Source: Trematomus loennbergii
Lineage: Eukaryota; Chordata; Actinopteri; Perciformes; Nototheniidae
Direction: 5' to 3'
Assembly (NCBI GenBank): GCA_012861695.1
Contig: JAAOOA010000399.1
Span: forward strand, 10,449,147-10,513,146
DNA length: 64,000 bases
The notes below the pieces were generated by a model. It had not been told where the DNA came from and made no database searches. It worked only from the letters and a program-made list of their open reading frames with translations. Shown here piece after piece: positions 1 through 13,206 of the stretch (its first letter is position 1; every line of letters starts with the position of its first letter). The position numbers were made by a program, and so were the translations under genes.

Positions 1-754
1 ACATAGGGAACGGTTCCTCCACTGACTCCAACATGTTTCAACAGTATCTCCTTCACGCTTTATTTGTTTAAAGGAAGGGTCTTGAAAGATACAATTTCAG
101 TCTTTTAAATAGAGGAGTGAGAGGTATTCAGTTGGATGCAATCTGGAATGTTAGATGCCATCAAATCCAACAAACTGTCCCGCCAAAGGGACATTTAACA
201 AAGTCTGAACATGTTGACTGAGTTGGGAAATATAAAAGCCGGATGGACTGAAATGAAACCAGGAGACAGGTGGCAAATGTTAAGCTGTCCCTCTGTTTGG
301 CTTTAATATCATGATACTGCCAGCTGAAGCGGCTGCCCTTCAGCCAGCTTTAGAGGTCCCTTCAGCCTATTGGCTGAGCGCCCCCGTACTGAACCGACAT
401 CCTGCACCTTCTGGACCAATCCTGTTTTCCGCTGTAGCACAAAGCTTTTCTGATATGTTTTTGTCTTCTAAAAGTAATATATTAGATGTATGTTTATGAT
501 CAGTTTTATTTATTTATTGTTGGTTGTATCGTTGACCTTGCTAATGTTATCCTCATTTTGCATAAGGTTTTCTTCTCTTTCTTTTATTCAGTCATACATG
601 CAAGGTTTTAAAAAAAAAGGTTTTGTTGCTTTTGGTGTTGTGAATACGAGAAATAAGTAAAAAAATTAAAAACAGTTTGCCACCGTGGTTAGCTTTGACT
701 TTTGGGATAGAATCAGCAAACACAGTACTCACAGTGCTGTGACCTTTTGCACTA

Positions 755-757
<3 letters not shown>
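1..757. other. unique noncoding stretch, no gene seen
   Basis: I see no repeat family, no splice-bounded open frame and no RNA gene here. A 62-codon open frame at 311-499 has no recognisable domain and looks like chance. Two CCAAT-type motifs lie near 370 and 417, but without a CpG island I would not call a promoter. Confidence 0.5.

Positions 758-790
<33 letters not shown>
758..790. repeat. (CA)n microsatellite, about 16 units
   Basis: This is an uninterrupted CA dinucleotide run. It explains the short TG-rich open frame read through it on the minus strand (592-789). Confidence 0.95.
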
Positions 791-791
<1 letters not shown>

Positions 792-2402
792 CTTCACAGT
801 GTTAAAGGTCATCTCATATTAGATACAAGAAGAAGAATGACAAGAACAAGAGCAAAATCCACCTGTTAGTTATTATTATTATTATTATTATGAATAAAAT
901 CAATTGTAGAGAATCAAAGTGATTTTTTTAAAGAAATGGACTGCAAGTGTATAATTAAAAATGGTGAATGATAATGGGTAAACCAATTCTCCATAACTTT
1001 ATCCACGTACAGCTGGAGCCACATAAGAAGGCCATTAGGTTTCCTAACACTTCCTGGGAGAAATATTTCAAAGCACAGATGAAGTTGAAGAAGACAAACC
1101 AAGGACACTTTATGGAGTTTTAAGGACTGATTCGGGAACAGGAATTCAGCCAAACCACTCTTCTCCCGCTTCATCGCACACTGGAGATTGGAAGGACTAA
1201 TGTCAAACTGCACATCAGGGCACCAGGTTTGAAGGGGCAGAGTAAGATAAATAAAATGAGATTGGGAAACAGATTGAGGCATCAGGCCAGAGGGATCTGA
1301 TGGTTGGGCCCTTCATTTGGGAAATGCATTATAAATATCTGTTCATTGGCTGTGCAAAATCTCTCTCACTGATGGAAATTGGCTCCAATTACATTTGATT
1401 AGATGTTTCGGATTTTCCATCTGAATTGATTGCATTGATGATTCCTTTATACTGCAGCAAATGTCTCAGAGCCGGGCAAACCTAGTTTAGAATAAAAAAC
1501 AATATTAAGCAAACATTTCTGCTTGTATCGTTTTTGGATGGATTTCTGTCAAATGTAAGCACATCCTAGAGACAGAGACACTTGCAAGCCAGTAGTGTCT
1601 TAGACTTCCTAATCCTTTATTTGCGTATCAGCTTATCACTTACAGGTCTATTTCACAAGGTTAAATACAAACTAATGTGTTCATTATTTTAAACACATCT
1701 GGTCGGCTGTTATGTCAATGTAACTGGATGATGATGAAAGTTATACTCAGTTGCTTGTCTTTTGAAAACTTGTTCTGAATGTCATCTATTTGTAGTCTGT
1801 CATTTACTACTTCATTACTAATCTGATTACTGGTTCTCTTCTGAGAGATGAAACAACATATTATTGTTAAACTACCTAATTATTTTTGGATTAATTCCAA
1901 AATGCAGTGATACGAGCCAGAGTTGTGTAATTATTCAGCTTTAAATCAAACAAATCTTTGTTGTCACTTCTTAACCATGAAACCCAATTACTGCAGGACC
2001 TGAAGGTCTCTATGTCTGGGTTTATCAAGCAAAACATTGATTATTCAAATGCTGTAACTAAAGTATGGACATTTAAAACAGTTACATAAACGTTAAAAAA
2101 AAAAATACTGGTGAAAAAGGCCAACAGACACAAGAGTCCTTCAGAAATCTGTTGGGACATTTCGTGAAGATAAGGATGAGAACTGCTCCTACTTATGCAA
2201 TTTGTAGTATTCAGTGAGCAGATGGGAGGAAACTTAAGTGTGACTGAGGAGGAAAACCACAAGTGAGGCAGCGTGACAACGCTTTTGGAAAGAATCACAC
2301 TTTCATTCCAAAAATCTCTGCATGTTATAATTATGCTAATGACTCAGTAGCTGGCAGCGGAAATGGCAACTGGATTAAATGTGGTCACTGCAATAATGGA
2401 AG
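791..2402. other. unique noncoding stretch with a short (ATT)n
   Basis: A (TTA)n run of about seven units lies at 870-891. The rest is AT-rich unique sequence. A 122-codon minus-strand frame at 914-1282 matches nothing I recognise and has no splice context. The piece at about 1310-1480 and the one at 2320-2385 (octamer-like ATGCTAAT beside an AP-1-like TGACTCA) have the look of conserved noncoding sequence, but this cannot be shown from one genome. Confidence 0.45.
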
Positions 2403-2437
2403 CGTGTGTGTGTGCGTGCGTGCGTGCGTGTGTGTAG
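2403..2437. repeat. compound (TG)n(TGCG)n microsatellite
   Basis: TG units flank four TGCG-type units. It is a short interrupted simple repeat within unique sequence. Confidence 0.9.
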
Positions 2438-3011
2438 ATTAGAAATGACAAAATGTATGACAACAACAATTATCATTACAGAATGTTCAGTTATTCATGT
2501 TTATTCAAAACATATTTTTGAATGCCCTCGATCTTAAACAGGGACTCAAAGTAACATCAGTAAACTGTGGCAGATGTGGCAAAAAAAGTACATTAATTTG
2601 TTATTTAAAGTTTTAATGAAAAGATGGTGATCAGAAGAAGATCGTCACAACATATACAAAAAACTGTTTTCCGACAACATTTAGTCTCTTTCTTTAAAAG
2701 CATGTTGCATCTTTGAGTAAACAGGTGCAGCCAATCACAGTGACCTATGACAACAATCTCTCAACAAATGCAACGACGCAGGAACACACAGCAGCACAGA
2801 TCTGCAGCCAGAGGCAGATGGTGAGTCTTTTTATATGAATGATTACAGAGGCAAATCAGAGGCTACCGATTTCTCATCATATGTATACAGCTGGCTTCAG
2901 AGGGCAGAGAGGAGATTAATTAGACTTTGAATTATTAAACAAGTTCTGAGATATTTGATGTTAAGTTATACATGCCTTCAAACCAAGTCTGGGAAAAGTA
3001 AGGCATAACCC
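2438..3011. other. unique noncoding stretch, nothing recognised
   Basis: AT-rich sequence without repeats or open frames of note. Confidence 0.5.
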
Positions 3012-3830
3012 TTAAAGGGCCCATGTCATGCTTTTCCAGTTATTACCCGTCCCCTTGTGTGTTATGAAGGTTTTTATGCATGTCACAAACCCTCAAAGTA
3101 CACCCTGTAGCGAGTAAAACTCTAACACAGAAAAGACCTCCCAAAAACGCCTCGTTGGAGATACGTCATTGTCCATTTGATTCTTCCATTTCGTTCCGGG
3201 TACGGCATGTCATGATGTCAAGCCGTACCCGGAACGAAATGGACCAATCCGTGGAGCCGTTACGTTACGTCCGCGGAGCGTTACGTTAAGCCCCCGCTGA
3301 TTGGTCCAAATTGACCAATCCACGGCTTCCTCACACACACATCTGTGTGCAGGGAGCAGGCAGCTCAGCTGATTTCTCCTCCCTGGCTGCAGGCTGATAA
3401 CAGACAGTTGGGATCACGGCAAAATTCTCTCTGCAGACCCATTCTCACAGCGTTTATCAACCTTTTTCTTACTCAATATCAAGCCACACTTATTGTTTTT
3501 ACTTCGGCTGTGACTTTGTGTGTGCTCAGGATGAGTTTGGCTGTGTTTGGCTGTGTATCGCTAACAAGGAAACAACACCTCCACGGAGCTCAGCGCGATT
3601 CACAACGTCCCGACCAATCAGAGCACACTGTGCTCACAGGGAGGGTGGGGGCTGGAGCTTTTGGAGCTACAACGAGCCGTTAAAGGCAGAGAGTGAAATT
3701 CAGTGAATACAAGAGATGCTGTATGCGAAACCAATGTGAGTTTGGAAAATTGCACAATATAAATCTATTCTAGTAGACCTCAACAATGGAATTATGATCA
3801 GTGGAAATGGCCATGACATGGGACCTTTAA
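3012..3830. mobile_element. TTAA-flanked MITE (piggyBac-like non-autonomous element) with internal hairpin
   Basis: The element is bounded on both sides by TTAA (3012-3015 and 3827-3830), the target duplication typical of the piggyBac superfamily. The left end reads AGGGCCCATGTCATGC and the right end, reverse-complemented, AGGTCCCATGTCATGG, so the terminal inverted repeats match at 14 of 16 positions. Inside, at 3187-3241, two perfect 21-base arms (starting CCATTTCGTTCCGGG) form a palindrome around a 15-base loop. Further repeated GACCAATCC motifs lie at about 3243 and 3315. The interior is more CpG-rich than the surroundings. No transposase is encoded; the open frames at 3080-3289 and 3345-3683 have no recognisable domain. 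The superfamily call is inferred from TTAA and the terminal repeats only. Confidence 0.8.
3187..3241. repeat. perfect 21-bp palindromic arms (hairpin) inside the MITE
   Basis: The left arm 3187-3207 is the exact reverse complement of the right arm 3221-3241, with the loop between them. The arms contain CCGGGTACGGC and its complement. Such a stem could extrude as a cruciform or fold in RNA. Confidence 0.9.
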
Positions 3831-5660
3831 GATTAACTTTCTGTTAAACAATATCATACATTGTTTTTCATTATCTTATTTGGGAGTTAAATGTGTATGT
3901 TTTCTGGGAACTACTAACTACTTCCGCTTTTGAAATCACAGAACTCCTCAGCTCTGTAGCAGATCAGACTACTTTTGTTCTTTGAACTTCTTCCTCGCTC
4001 GGAACAAGGGGTGGAGTACAGAGAGAGGGAGAGAAGGAGCTGAACAAAATGTACTCCAAAGATTGATCACTGATGTATCCCAAACTCAAGTCAAGTACCT
4101 ATAAATAAATAGAAAAACCAATACAAATGAATTATAAATAACTTAATTATCAAGGCATCGACACCTCTTTTTAATCTCTGCTAACATTATGTTGAAATAA
4201 CGCTCTTATGTCTATTTCAAATTATTAGTTGTACTTTTTGTGGTTGATATTGAACAGGCCACTTCTTTCAACTCCACTATGTCAGTCAACATTTGCAATT
4301 GGTAAACATTATGAGTTAACACAGAGAAAAGTTAAACTCCAGCCACAATCCCGGGCAAGACCATCTCTACATCTATTCCTGGATCTGGCTTGACTTCGGT
4401 CAATGTCTCCGTGTTGAAGGCAAGGCTTTCAAAACTGAAACATGTTTAGAGAACATTTTAAAAGGGTCATCTTTTGGAACATCAATTCCCTTTTGTTCCA
4501 TTTCCAGTATGCATTAATGTTATCACCTGCAGTGTCCTCTTGATAGGTTAGAGAATAGAATATAATTGCTTCAACCTTATGTCAAGGTTGCACTTGATAC
4601 AACTCCCTGTTGACCCGGTTCTTATAGCAGTTGTATTTCAAACCACGTTTACACTTTCTGACCAAAGGCCAGAAAATATTGGTGGAAAAGAGAAAATGAT
4701 TCTCCCTCAACAGATGAATCAAGAAATTATTATTTGTATATTCTCAAACTTCCACTGATCACATTTGTTAAATATTAAGTGGCAGCATTTATTTATTTGC
4801 AAGTGTGTTGACCTTGATTCCAACAACCCAATAACATATGGAGGGACCAGATCTTGTGAGAATACTATACTGTATATATTTAAATGATATGTAGTGATGA
4901 GGATCAAATTGGTTTATTAGTTGAAGATTTATGTTTGGACCATATTCAATTATTGTTTGGACAATGCAATAAAATCAACTGTAAGGGTCCATGATCTGAA
5001 AGATACAGAATGACAGGTACAAACATTTACACAGAGGCTACATCATTTGTCTCCAACTAGCCAAACCTTTTATTTTGTATGACTATGGAGATACTCTGTT
5101 TTGTAGGGACCTAGAAGTTTTATTTTCTAGAGTCAATTAGTTGTCAAAATCAACTATAGGCCACTTACCAGTGCCTCGTCTTATCTACTCAAGCTTTTCA
5201 AAACTCACTCTCAGTTCATTCAATGTACACTTCAGCGTTTTGTGTTGCTTAAGAGTAGTACAGAGCCTTATATAGTATTAAAAATACACTTTGAATGTCT
5301 CAGTTGTTTATTTTAGCATAATCTGCAAAAACACACAGACCAGGCCGTCCATTTGCTACTCAGGCCCGACAGGATTGATCACTGTGTGTTTCTGTCTGTG
5401 TTTGTGTTGCATTTTGAACAATCCTTTCTATGTCGTATTCTGTAAAACAGAGAATGTTAAGTACAAGACATTACATAAATGTTGCAGCAGGCTGCCCTCA
5501 GCTCTACCTGTGATAAGCCAGAGAGTCCGTATATCTCTTAGTCATAGACGCTCGAGTGGCAGACGGTGTAAATGGAGCCTGCTGGTAAAATGCAGGCCGA
5601 CTGTGAACGCAGCGTTCTAGCTCTGTAGGACCTGGCTCGAGAGAGATGCACTGCATCAGC

Positions 5661-5662
<2 letters not shown>
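3831..5662. other. unique noncoding stretch, nothing recognised
   Basis: AT-rich, with no repeat family that I recognise. A 109-codon + frame at 5291-5620 and a 62-codon - frame at 4719-4907 look like chance frames. Confidence 0.5.
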
Positions 5663-6560
<898 letters not shown>

Positions 6561-6561
6561 C

Positions 6562-7156
6562 TACAGCCATGCTAGCAGCTCTGCGAGGCTTTATGCAGCG
6601 CTACGTTCAGCTAAATGTTAATGTCAGAGTGTAATGTCTACCATATTAACCCTCTAAGATTAGCATTTAAGTGCAAATTATCACTAAACACAAAGGTTGG
6701 GCTGATGGGAATGTCATGTTTGAAATGTTGATGTAACGCTGGCACAAGATGAATATTTCGGGGGGAGGTTTTGACATCTTTATCCAATGGGTGACATGAA
6801 TGTCCAAACCAACTTCAAATAGTTTGAACATTTTTATTCCATTTAACAAAACCACAAATGTCAACCACATTGTGGCGCTAAAGGAAAAAGAGATCACAAT
6901 AGTTATTCTGTTTCATCTTTTGGGCACCATGGATATCTGTACCACATTTCCTCACAGTCAAACCACTAATTGTAAATATTCTTTATTAAAACCATGCATC
7001 AATCAATCAAACATTAGGGCCATGCATGCCTGTCTTAAATTACAAGGCAAGCTTAATGATTTAAATAGTTTCAGATATTTCAGCCTGAATCAAAGTGTTG
7101 TATCAACAGACACACGGACCGATGTTGCCATCCATTGAGCTGCTAGCATGGCTAAT
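6562..7156. mobile_element. dispersed teleost repeat with 17-bp inverted ends (MITE-like)
   Basis: The left end carries AGCCATGCTAGCAGCTC (6565-6581). Its exact reverse complement occurs at 7137-7153, giving 17-bp inverted ends about 590 bp apart. The interior contains phrases I recognise from a very common fish repeat: 'GCTGATGGGAATGTCAT' near 6700, 'CCACAAATGTCAACCACAT' near 6850 and 'GTGGCGCTAAAGGAAAAAG' near 6870. No protein is encoded; the frames at 6667-6897 and 6800-7138 are incidental. I could not define a target duplication, so the superfamily is open. Confidence 0.6.
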
Positions 7157-8800
7157 GAAAAGGCAGAGAGGCTGACTGCATAATAATGTATATTATCAAA
7201 CACACAGGCAGACAACTACTGTAGTACATTACTGACTATATGATGCAGTTGCTGTATATGTGTGCTGGGCCGACCCTGTCAGTGAGTACAGTATCGCAGA
7301 GCAACAACAAGAGACAGCTTATGTTCTCATGGTCGCGAAGCTACCGGGGAACAATGGGACAATTCTGCCTCTCAGCAAGGTTGCTGAATGGCAATGTGGG
7401 AAATGGTAAGCGAGCCTCAGGTTTATAAGTGTCCGCATCAGGCCAAACACTGTCTACTGGGTCTTACCGTTAACATAATTATTTCACATGTTGTGAGGGG
7501 ACCATGTAATAAAACAATCACCATAGATTTGGATGATTTCTAATTTAGTTTTATTTTCAGCTACTTAACAAGGTGTGATTAGAATAAATGCAATACGACA
7601 CCTTCAATTTTCAATTACGCGGCAGGTAGCAGCTGTTAAGGTGCCATTACTGTTATTAAACTCTCTGCTGTCTTTATTGCAAGATGAAACTCAGGAGACT
7701 CTTCCAAAGCCCCTGTGGGAGACATATATATATGTGTAACTGAATAAGTTACATTCAATTACTGCCCCTTTGGGACCCATAGGATTACCATTGATGCAAT
7801 AACCGCTGTCTTGAATATGGCAGACGGTACTGCCAACAACCTGGCCATGGCAGTCATTCACAGTTTACATCCTGTTCATTGGTTTAAAGCATCTGCTGAT
7901 GGCAAAAATATGAAGCTCATTCCCTCCTTTCTATTGTGATATTGTTAGGCTTGAATATAGCATCACCAGGCCCTTTGTGAGTTACATGCCAGCTGCATGC
8001 CCATTTGAACAGAGAGAATAGAGTACAGAAGAAAGTAGGCTGGAGGGTTGAAGACCTAACTGAAACAAATGATGCGCCTGCAGCACCTGACCAGCCGGCC
8101 CAGATTCATTGGAAGCAAGAGATGGATGAGTGTCGCTGAGAGTAGCTAGCACGAGAGGGGGGAATTGGATTTTATGGAGGCAAACAAGACGGATGGATGC
8201 AGACCAAGCCACCCTGTCTCGCAAAGCTGCTGTCTGATACCTCAGAGAGGTCGGTGAAAGGAGTGCCGGCACGTCACATTTAACAGACAACAATGAAGGA
8301 GGACAGGCGTGCTGCTGAAAAGTAGGACAAGAACAGGCTGGCCTACTGTAAAAGCCCATGGGATGTTCACCAATAAAGAGAGACCGCATCCACTGACAGC
8401 CGAGCGCTGCATTTACTGAGCCGCAACAATAGCCTGTTTAGACAGCCAGAGAGCAGCGTGGGTGATTTTAAGCTTTTTTTTTTTTTAAAGTTGTTTGTTA
8501 ATGCTATTTATATTAGCTCACAGCAATGGATTATTTACAGGTTGAGCTTAAATTAAGTATTATTTGCGTGCTTCCTATTGCGATAGCAGTGATTTAAAGC
8601 AGCCTGCGAGTAACGTGCTGTAAGTCATCCACGGGCTGCATGCAGGGAGGTCACAGGCTTAAAAAATGTAGAATCATAAGATGCATATATTCAGGACCAT
8701 TACAAAAACCTGACATGTCACACACTGACATTCGATTAATCTATAGCCTCAAGGATATGACAATTCAAATCCCTCAGGACAAGAGGTGTCACAATTCGGG
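7157..8800. other. unique noncoding stretch, nothing firmly recognised
   Basis: A short (TA)n lies near 7720. A 135-codon minus-strand frame at 7982-8389 is Ser/Leu/Cys-rich, has no domain and no splice context, and is probably chance. The sequence at about 7560-7720 and 8400-8640 is free of repeats and could include conserved regulatory DNA. Confidence 0.45.
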
Positions 8801-9960
8801 CTTCATTTTCATTTCATTTAATCGTTTATTTGAAGAGGGACAATGCACATTGATGAACATTTAAAACAAATAATGCTTTCAAACGTAAACATGCCGGATT
8901 TTAGCTTTGAGCTAGTTTTCATCCGTAGTCCCTCACATACAACATTTAAGAACATGACATTTATATACATAGCAAAATAAATACATGATATGCAGAAAGA
9001 GCATGAGCAGCATATAAGCATTAACCACATGGCAGTACAATGTAGCAGCTACGACATATAAAGTGCAGGAGAAGATAAAAGTGCTACATAAAGTGCAAGA
9101 GGAGATGCCCCTGTATTGAAGTGCATCTAGCGGTGATCGCACGTTTGTTTGTTTCTCAACCATTCTTTGAGTTGACCTTTAAAACTGTTCAAAGTGGGAC
9201 AATCCCGTATCTCAGTTGGAAGTCTATTCCAGAAAGAGCTGCCCTTAATTGATAGAACATTTTGACAGAAAGTGGTCCGTCTACGGTGGACTTCACAGTC
9301 TCCTCTGGTTTCTGACCTAGTGCAGCGTCCAGAGTGTTTTTTGTGGATGAATTCCCCTAAGGGGGGGGGGGGGGGGCAGTCCATGTAAACATTTATTAAA
9401 AAAAATACTTTTAAAAGACTTAAAATGGTCAAAACTCAAGAAATTGTGTTTTTCAAGGATGGTACAGTGGTGGTATGAATATGGCTTTCTGTCGAACACC
9501 TTGATGGCTCTCTTGTACAGCTGTTCTATGGGTTTCAGGTTTGTGGCACAAGCAAACGACCAGTTTGTAAAACAGTATTCAATGTGGGATAGAATCATAC
9601 AGTGGAGGTATGACTTTGCAGCATTGACAGTTAAGAAAGGTCTAATTTGTTTAAAATTTTGCAAGTTGAATTTAATGGTATTGGATACTTTCTTAATATG
9701 TTTCTTAAAAGTCAAGTTCGAGTCCATTATGACTCCAAGATACTTGAAGTGGGGGACTAGTTCTAATTCTGCTCCGTTTAAAAACACATTGGATCCTTCG
9801 ATTTTGACTGGTCGTTTACTGAACATCATGCATACTGTTTTTTTGCATTTAACTGTAAGCAAAGTTGTTCAGCCAGTGTTGAACCTTGTCCAAATTATTT
9901 GAGAGACAGGATGTGATTATTTCAGTATTTTTCCCATGTACAAAGATGTCTTGCTCATGT
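8801..9960 (-). mobile_element. 5'-truncated non-LTR retrotransposon (L2/CR1-like LINE), 3' part
   Basis: Read on the minus strand, the region holds the C-terminal part of a LINE reverse-transcriptase ORF, a 3' UTR (about 9126 down to 8815) and an A-rich tail of AAATG-like units at about 8801-8820. The 3' UTR passage ending in 'CATTGTCCCTCTTCAAATAAA' resembles L2-type fish LINEs. The 5' end is lost somewhere near 9955, shortly after the reverse-transcriptase active-site region, as expected of incomplete reverse transcription. The clade is judged from protein style and tail only; jockey-type is an alternative. Confidence 0.8.
9127..9930 (-). pseudogene. LINE reverse transcriptase, C-terminal fragment with frameshifts
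   Basis: The decayed frame starts at about 9930. After a first frameshift near 9860 it runs to about 9376 and includes HFKYLGVIMDSNLTFKKHI, a typical late-RT motif of fish LINEs, followed by an SHIEYC-like thumb segment. A second frameshift falls in a 16-base G run (9361-9376). The frame then resumes to the stop at 9127-9129 and contains SSFWNRLPTEIRDCPTLNSF, the C-terminal signature WN-LP--IR seen in L2/CR1/jockey-type elements. The endonuclease and the active-site part of the RT are missing. It is a dead copy, unless the G-run length is a sequencing error, and even then it is truncated at the 5' end. Confidence 0.8.
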
Positions 9961-11409
9961 GACCTGGAAAAGACAGAATGGTTACTTAGTGCTCACTTTT
10001 CTAAGTTAAAAACGTACTCACTTTTCTTCAACTACTAAAATAATCCAATTATATTTATCCCCCAGTTTTCATAGAGATAATGCAAAAGAATAAGCGGCTC
10101 CAGTAAACCCCTTTAAGTGAAGAAGTATGAGAAGTATGGGCAGAAGGGCATGGACAGGAATCTAGGCTAAGTACAAAAGGTCTTAATGTGCTATTCTTCG
10201 GAATAGTAATCTCTTAATGGTCCATGCGTGCGGCCTGCTTTGTGTTTCCCCCTCCTAACAAAGACAAGCGTGAAGCAGACATCTGGACAGTCTTCGAGCA
10301 CTGGCTCAAACATATGCTGCAGATCAGCTGCAACAGGATTGTGTGTGTGTGCAACATTGCAGGTGTTCCTCAAAGAATACACACGCAGACTCTCTCATGC
10401 TGGAAATGGACATAATCACTTTATTTGTGTCAGTTTTTTAGCTGGAAGGGACAAGTGAATGATCAGTAGCTACCATGAGTGAGGACAACTGGGATGATCT
10501 ATGCCTTGGCACAAAAGCGTAGTGTTGAATGAATGTGACAAATACTTGCAGGAAGAAATGTTGACGTCTTAAGGTTTGCCGAGATTTACACTGTGATTAG
10601 AAATTATATGTTTGAAATGCCAATATCGGAGAAAATATCAGGAAATGTGCTTTCATTTGTGGAATTGCTGCATGAAATCTTTTAATGCAATAATTGTTCT
10701 GCTATGATGCCCTTTAATGTTCAGTGATCACTGAAATTGGAGTCATACTTTATGAAATGACTGTTTGTGCAGCAGCATACAGATGTGCAGATTTCCTCGT
10801 ACTTTGTGCGTAATGACTGATGTAACACTTTGCCTCTCAATCAACTCTCTCTGCCTCTAGCACTGCCAGGCACGTAATGTTACACCTGGCTGTGCAGCAA
10901 CTTCTTGGTGTTTCATCACTATTGCATTGAGACTAGCTATCCATGTAAGATGTTGTGTGACTCTGAATGTGTTCAAAAAGGAGTTTCAGTGAATTGACGA
11001 TGGCCCCTTGATACTAAGACACTGATTCTTACCTGACACATATGTCAAAGCTTGTGTCAAGTAATGTCTAGCAGACTGTTTGATGACATCAGAAGCTGAA
11101 GAAATCGCTGAACTGTATTGGTGTGGTGTTACTGTAGCAACACAATGGGTGATGGATTCATTTGATATGATGCCATGTGACAGCAAAGCAGAGAAATATA
11201 GGGGATGGCAAGTAGGTGATCAAGACTTAAGCCTCTGTTGTACTGCTAACCGGACTCATACACAAACAAAAGCAGACACAATGTGTATTAGTTCTCTTTA
11301 TACTTATTGGTGGAGTTCTGTTGAAGGATGCCACGATAACCACTTTTGTACCAAGTTGTTGTAAACGTGCAAATGAACCCTCAAGATTTGCAATTATGCT
11401 ATAATATGA
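9961..11409. other. unique noncoding stretch, nothing recognised
   Basis: No repeat family, RNA gene or domain-bearing frame was seen. The overlapping short frames at 10191-10458 and 11080-11364 look like chance. Confidence 0.5.
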
Positions 11410-11545
11410 GGATGTATGGATGGCAATGTTGGTGTGCTGAAATATCCCAACAACTATTGGACAGATGGATATTACATTTTCTCACATATGGCTCCCAAGA
11501 TGACCCCAAAACTTCCGCTCTAATTATGTTTACGTTTTAATTTTT
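11410..11545. repeat. fragment of a dispersed teleost repeat
   Basis: The phrase 'CTGAAATATCCCAACAACTATTGGA' is split here as CTGAAATATCCC and CAACAACTATTGGA, near 11438-11462. It is a slightly diverged version of a motif I know from the same broad repeat family as the element at 6562-7156. No ends are visible, so the borders are approximate. Confidence 0.45.
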
Positions 11546-13156
11546 AATTATGGCCAACATTGTGTATTCAAACATTTGTGTACCATATTGGCCGACATAC
11601 TGTATTCTGATATTACCTAACTGCTACCTGCTGCAATTCTTAAACAAGAGGAATACCAGAGGATCACATATTCCAAACTAGTATAAGCAATTTGTACAAG
11701 TACCAGAGGCCAACAATCTGAATTCAATGGGGGGGATGTGCTGCTTCTTTGTCAAGGTTGAATCCTGCTCTTATCATTTCTGGCAACAATCAGACATCAC
11801 TGTGAAGCTTTTGATTTTTTCAAGGCACAGGGTTACAGATTGCCTAAGCTTCACTTTGTCTGCTTATTATCACTGGGTTCTCTAGCTGCAGAATAGACAA
11901 TGAGATGAATGTTGAATAGAAATAGACCTTTCCATTGAAATGCTGCTCAATGCCTTTTGATTACACTTAACACAATGTTTCCCGCTTCTTTTAAAGACAT
12001 TTGAACAGTGCAAGGGAAACCTATAAGGGAGGTCTCTGTTTTCAAGTATCCTTTAATGACAGCTCATACCCCTCCATTGGACCTGAACCAAAACGAGTGC
12101 CAATATGTGAAAAGAACTGACTCACTTATGACATGTAAGCATATATCTATTCACCAAATCATTTATTTAAATGAACCTAAATACAACAACTTTCTTTAGG
12201 GAGAAGTTGGGGCCATTTGTAAGGATTTTCTCTGTTCCTACCAGGCATTGAAGTTTGAATCTTCTTTGGATTAACAATGACACAAACACTATGTATTCCT
12301 AACTTTCTTTTCCTAGTGATGTACATCATTAAGCCAGACAAATGTTGACTCCTGAAGACACTTTCATGGTTGTTTCTCTAGAGTGATTTTTTTTGCTAAA
12401 TCGGAAAGTGCCACAGATCTCTATTTCAACATCCGTGACTCGGTCCCAGGGGAACCCTTAAAACATCAGTGATGCACTGCATTGATGCTAGCCACCAAAG
12501 CATTCATAGTCATCATTTGTGACACACTTTCCCCCGCTCCCTACTTTAGTACAAACTACAGTAAAACATGATGCAATAAATTGTTCCCAACAGAATGTCT
12601 TTATTCTGATATTGTCTGTTTAAGGCAACCTAACCATTGCTGACATGTATCACAGCTAAGATATCTCCACCCATACATAATAAAATATCTTTGTCCAAAA
12701 ACAATGAAATAAAGTTTGCTGTGTCTGCTTTATTGCACTGAAGAAGAACTTGCTTGTGTGCAGTTTAGTGCTTCATAGTGGCTTTAATTGTATTTATATT
12801 CAAATTCTCACATGGAATCCTGAACAGAGCTAGAGGAGCAAATTAACTAGGCCTTTTAAAGACTTGTATTTATTTAACTTCTAAGAATACGATTTGATGA
12901 ATAGCTCAAGACTACAACAAGTGTTGAAGGCTTCTCACAGAAAAGGGAGAACTCTTAAGAGATACAAGGATTATATTGGATAGGAAACAGAATGTATTCC
13001 AATTTAAGTTTTTGAGTGTTTACAGATTAAACTGGCAATGGCTTTTTTTGGCACATATTTATTAATTATTGTGAGGCTTTTTTTCTGCATTTTGCTATTT
13101 TACTCACCTTGAGTCATGTTTGTCTGCTATTTCCTGCCTTGATCAGTCCTTGTTCC

Positions 13157-13158
<2 letters not shown>
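11546..13158. other. unique noncoding stretch, nothing recognised
   Basis: AT-rich sequence without recognisable repeats. A 63-codon frame at 12008-12199 has no domain. Confidence 0.5.

Positions 13159-13205
<47 letters not shown>
13159..13205. repeat. (TG)n microsatellite, about 23 units
   Basis: Pure TG run; the Cys/Val open frame starting here (13158-13358) is an artefact. Confidence 0.95.

Positions 13206-13206
<1 letters not shown>

Noticed and set aside
914..1282. 122-codon minus-strand open frame
   Set aside because: No domain and no exon signals.
3345..3683. 112-codon open frame on +
   Set aside because: Lies inside the TTAA MITE and shows no transposase or other motif.
7982..8389. 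135-codon minus-strand open frame
   Set aside because: Composition and lack of motifs or splice context point to chance.
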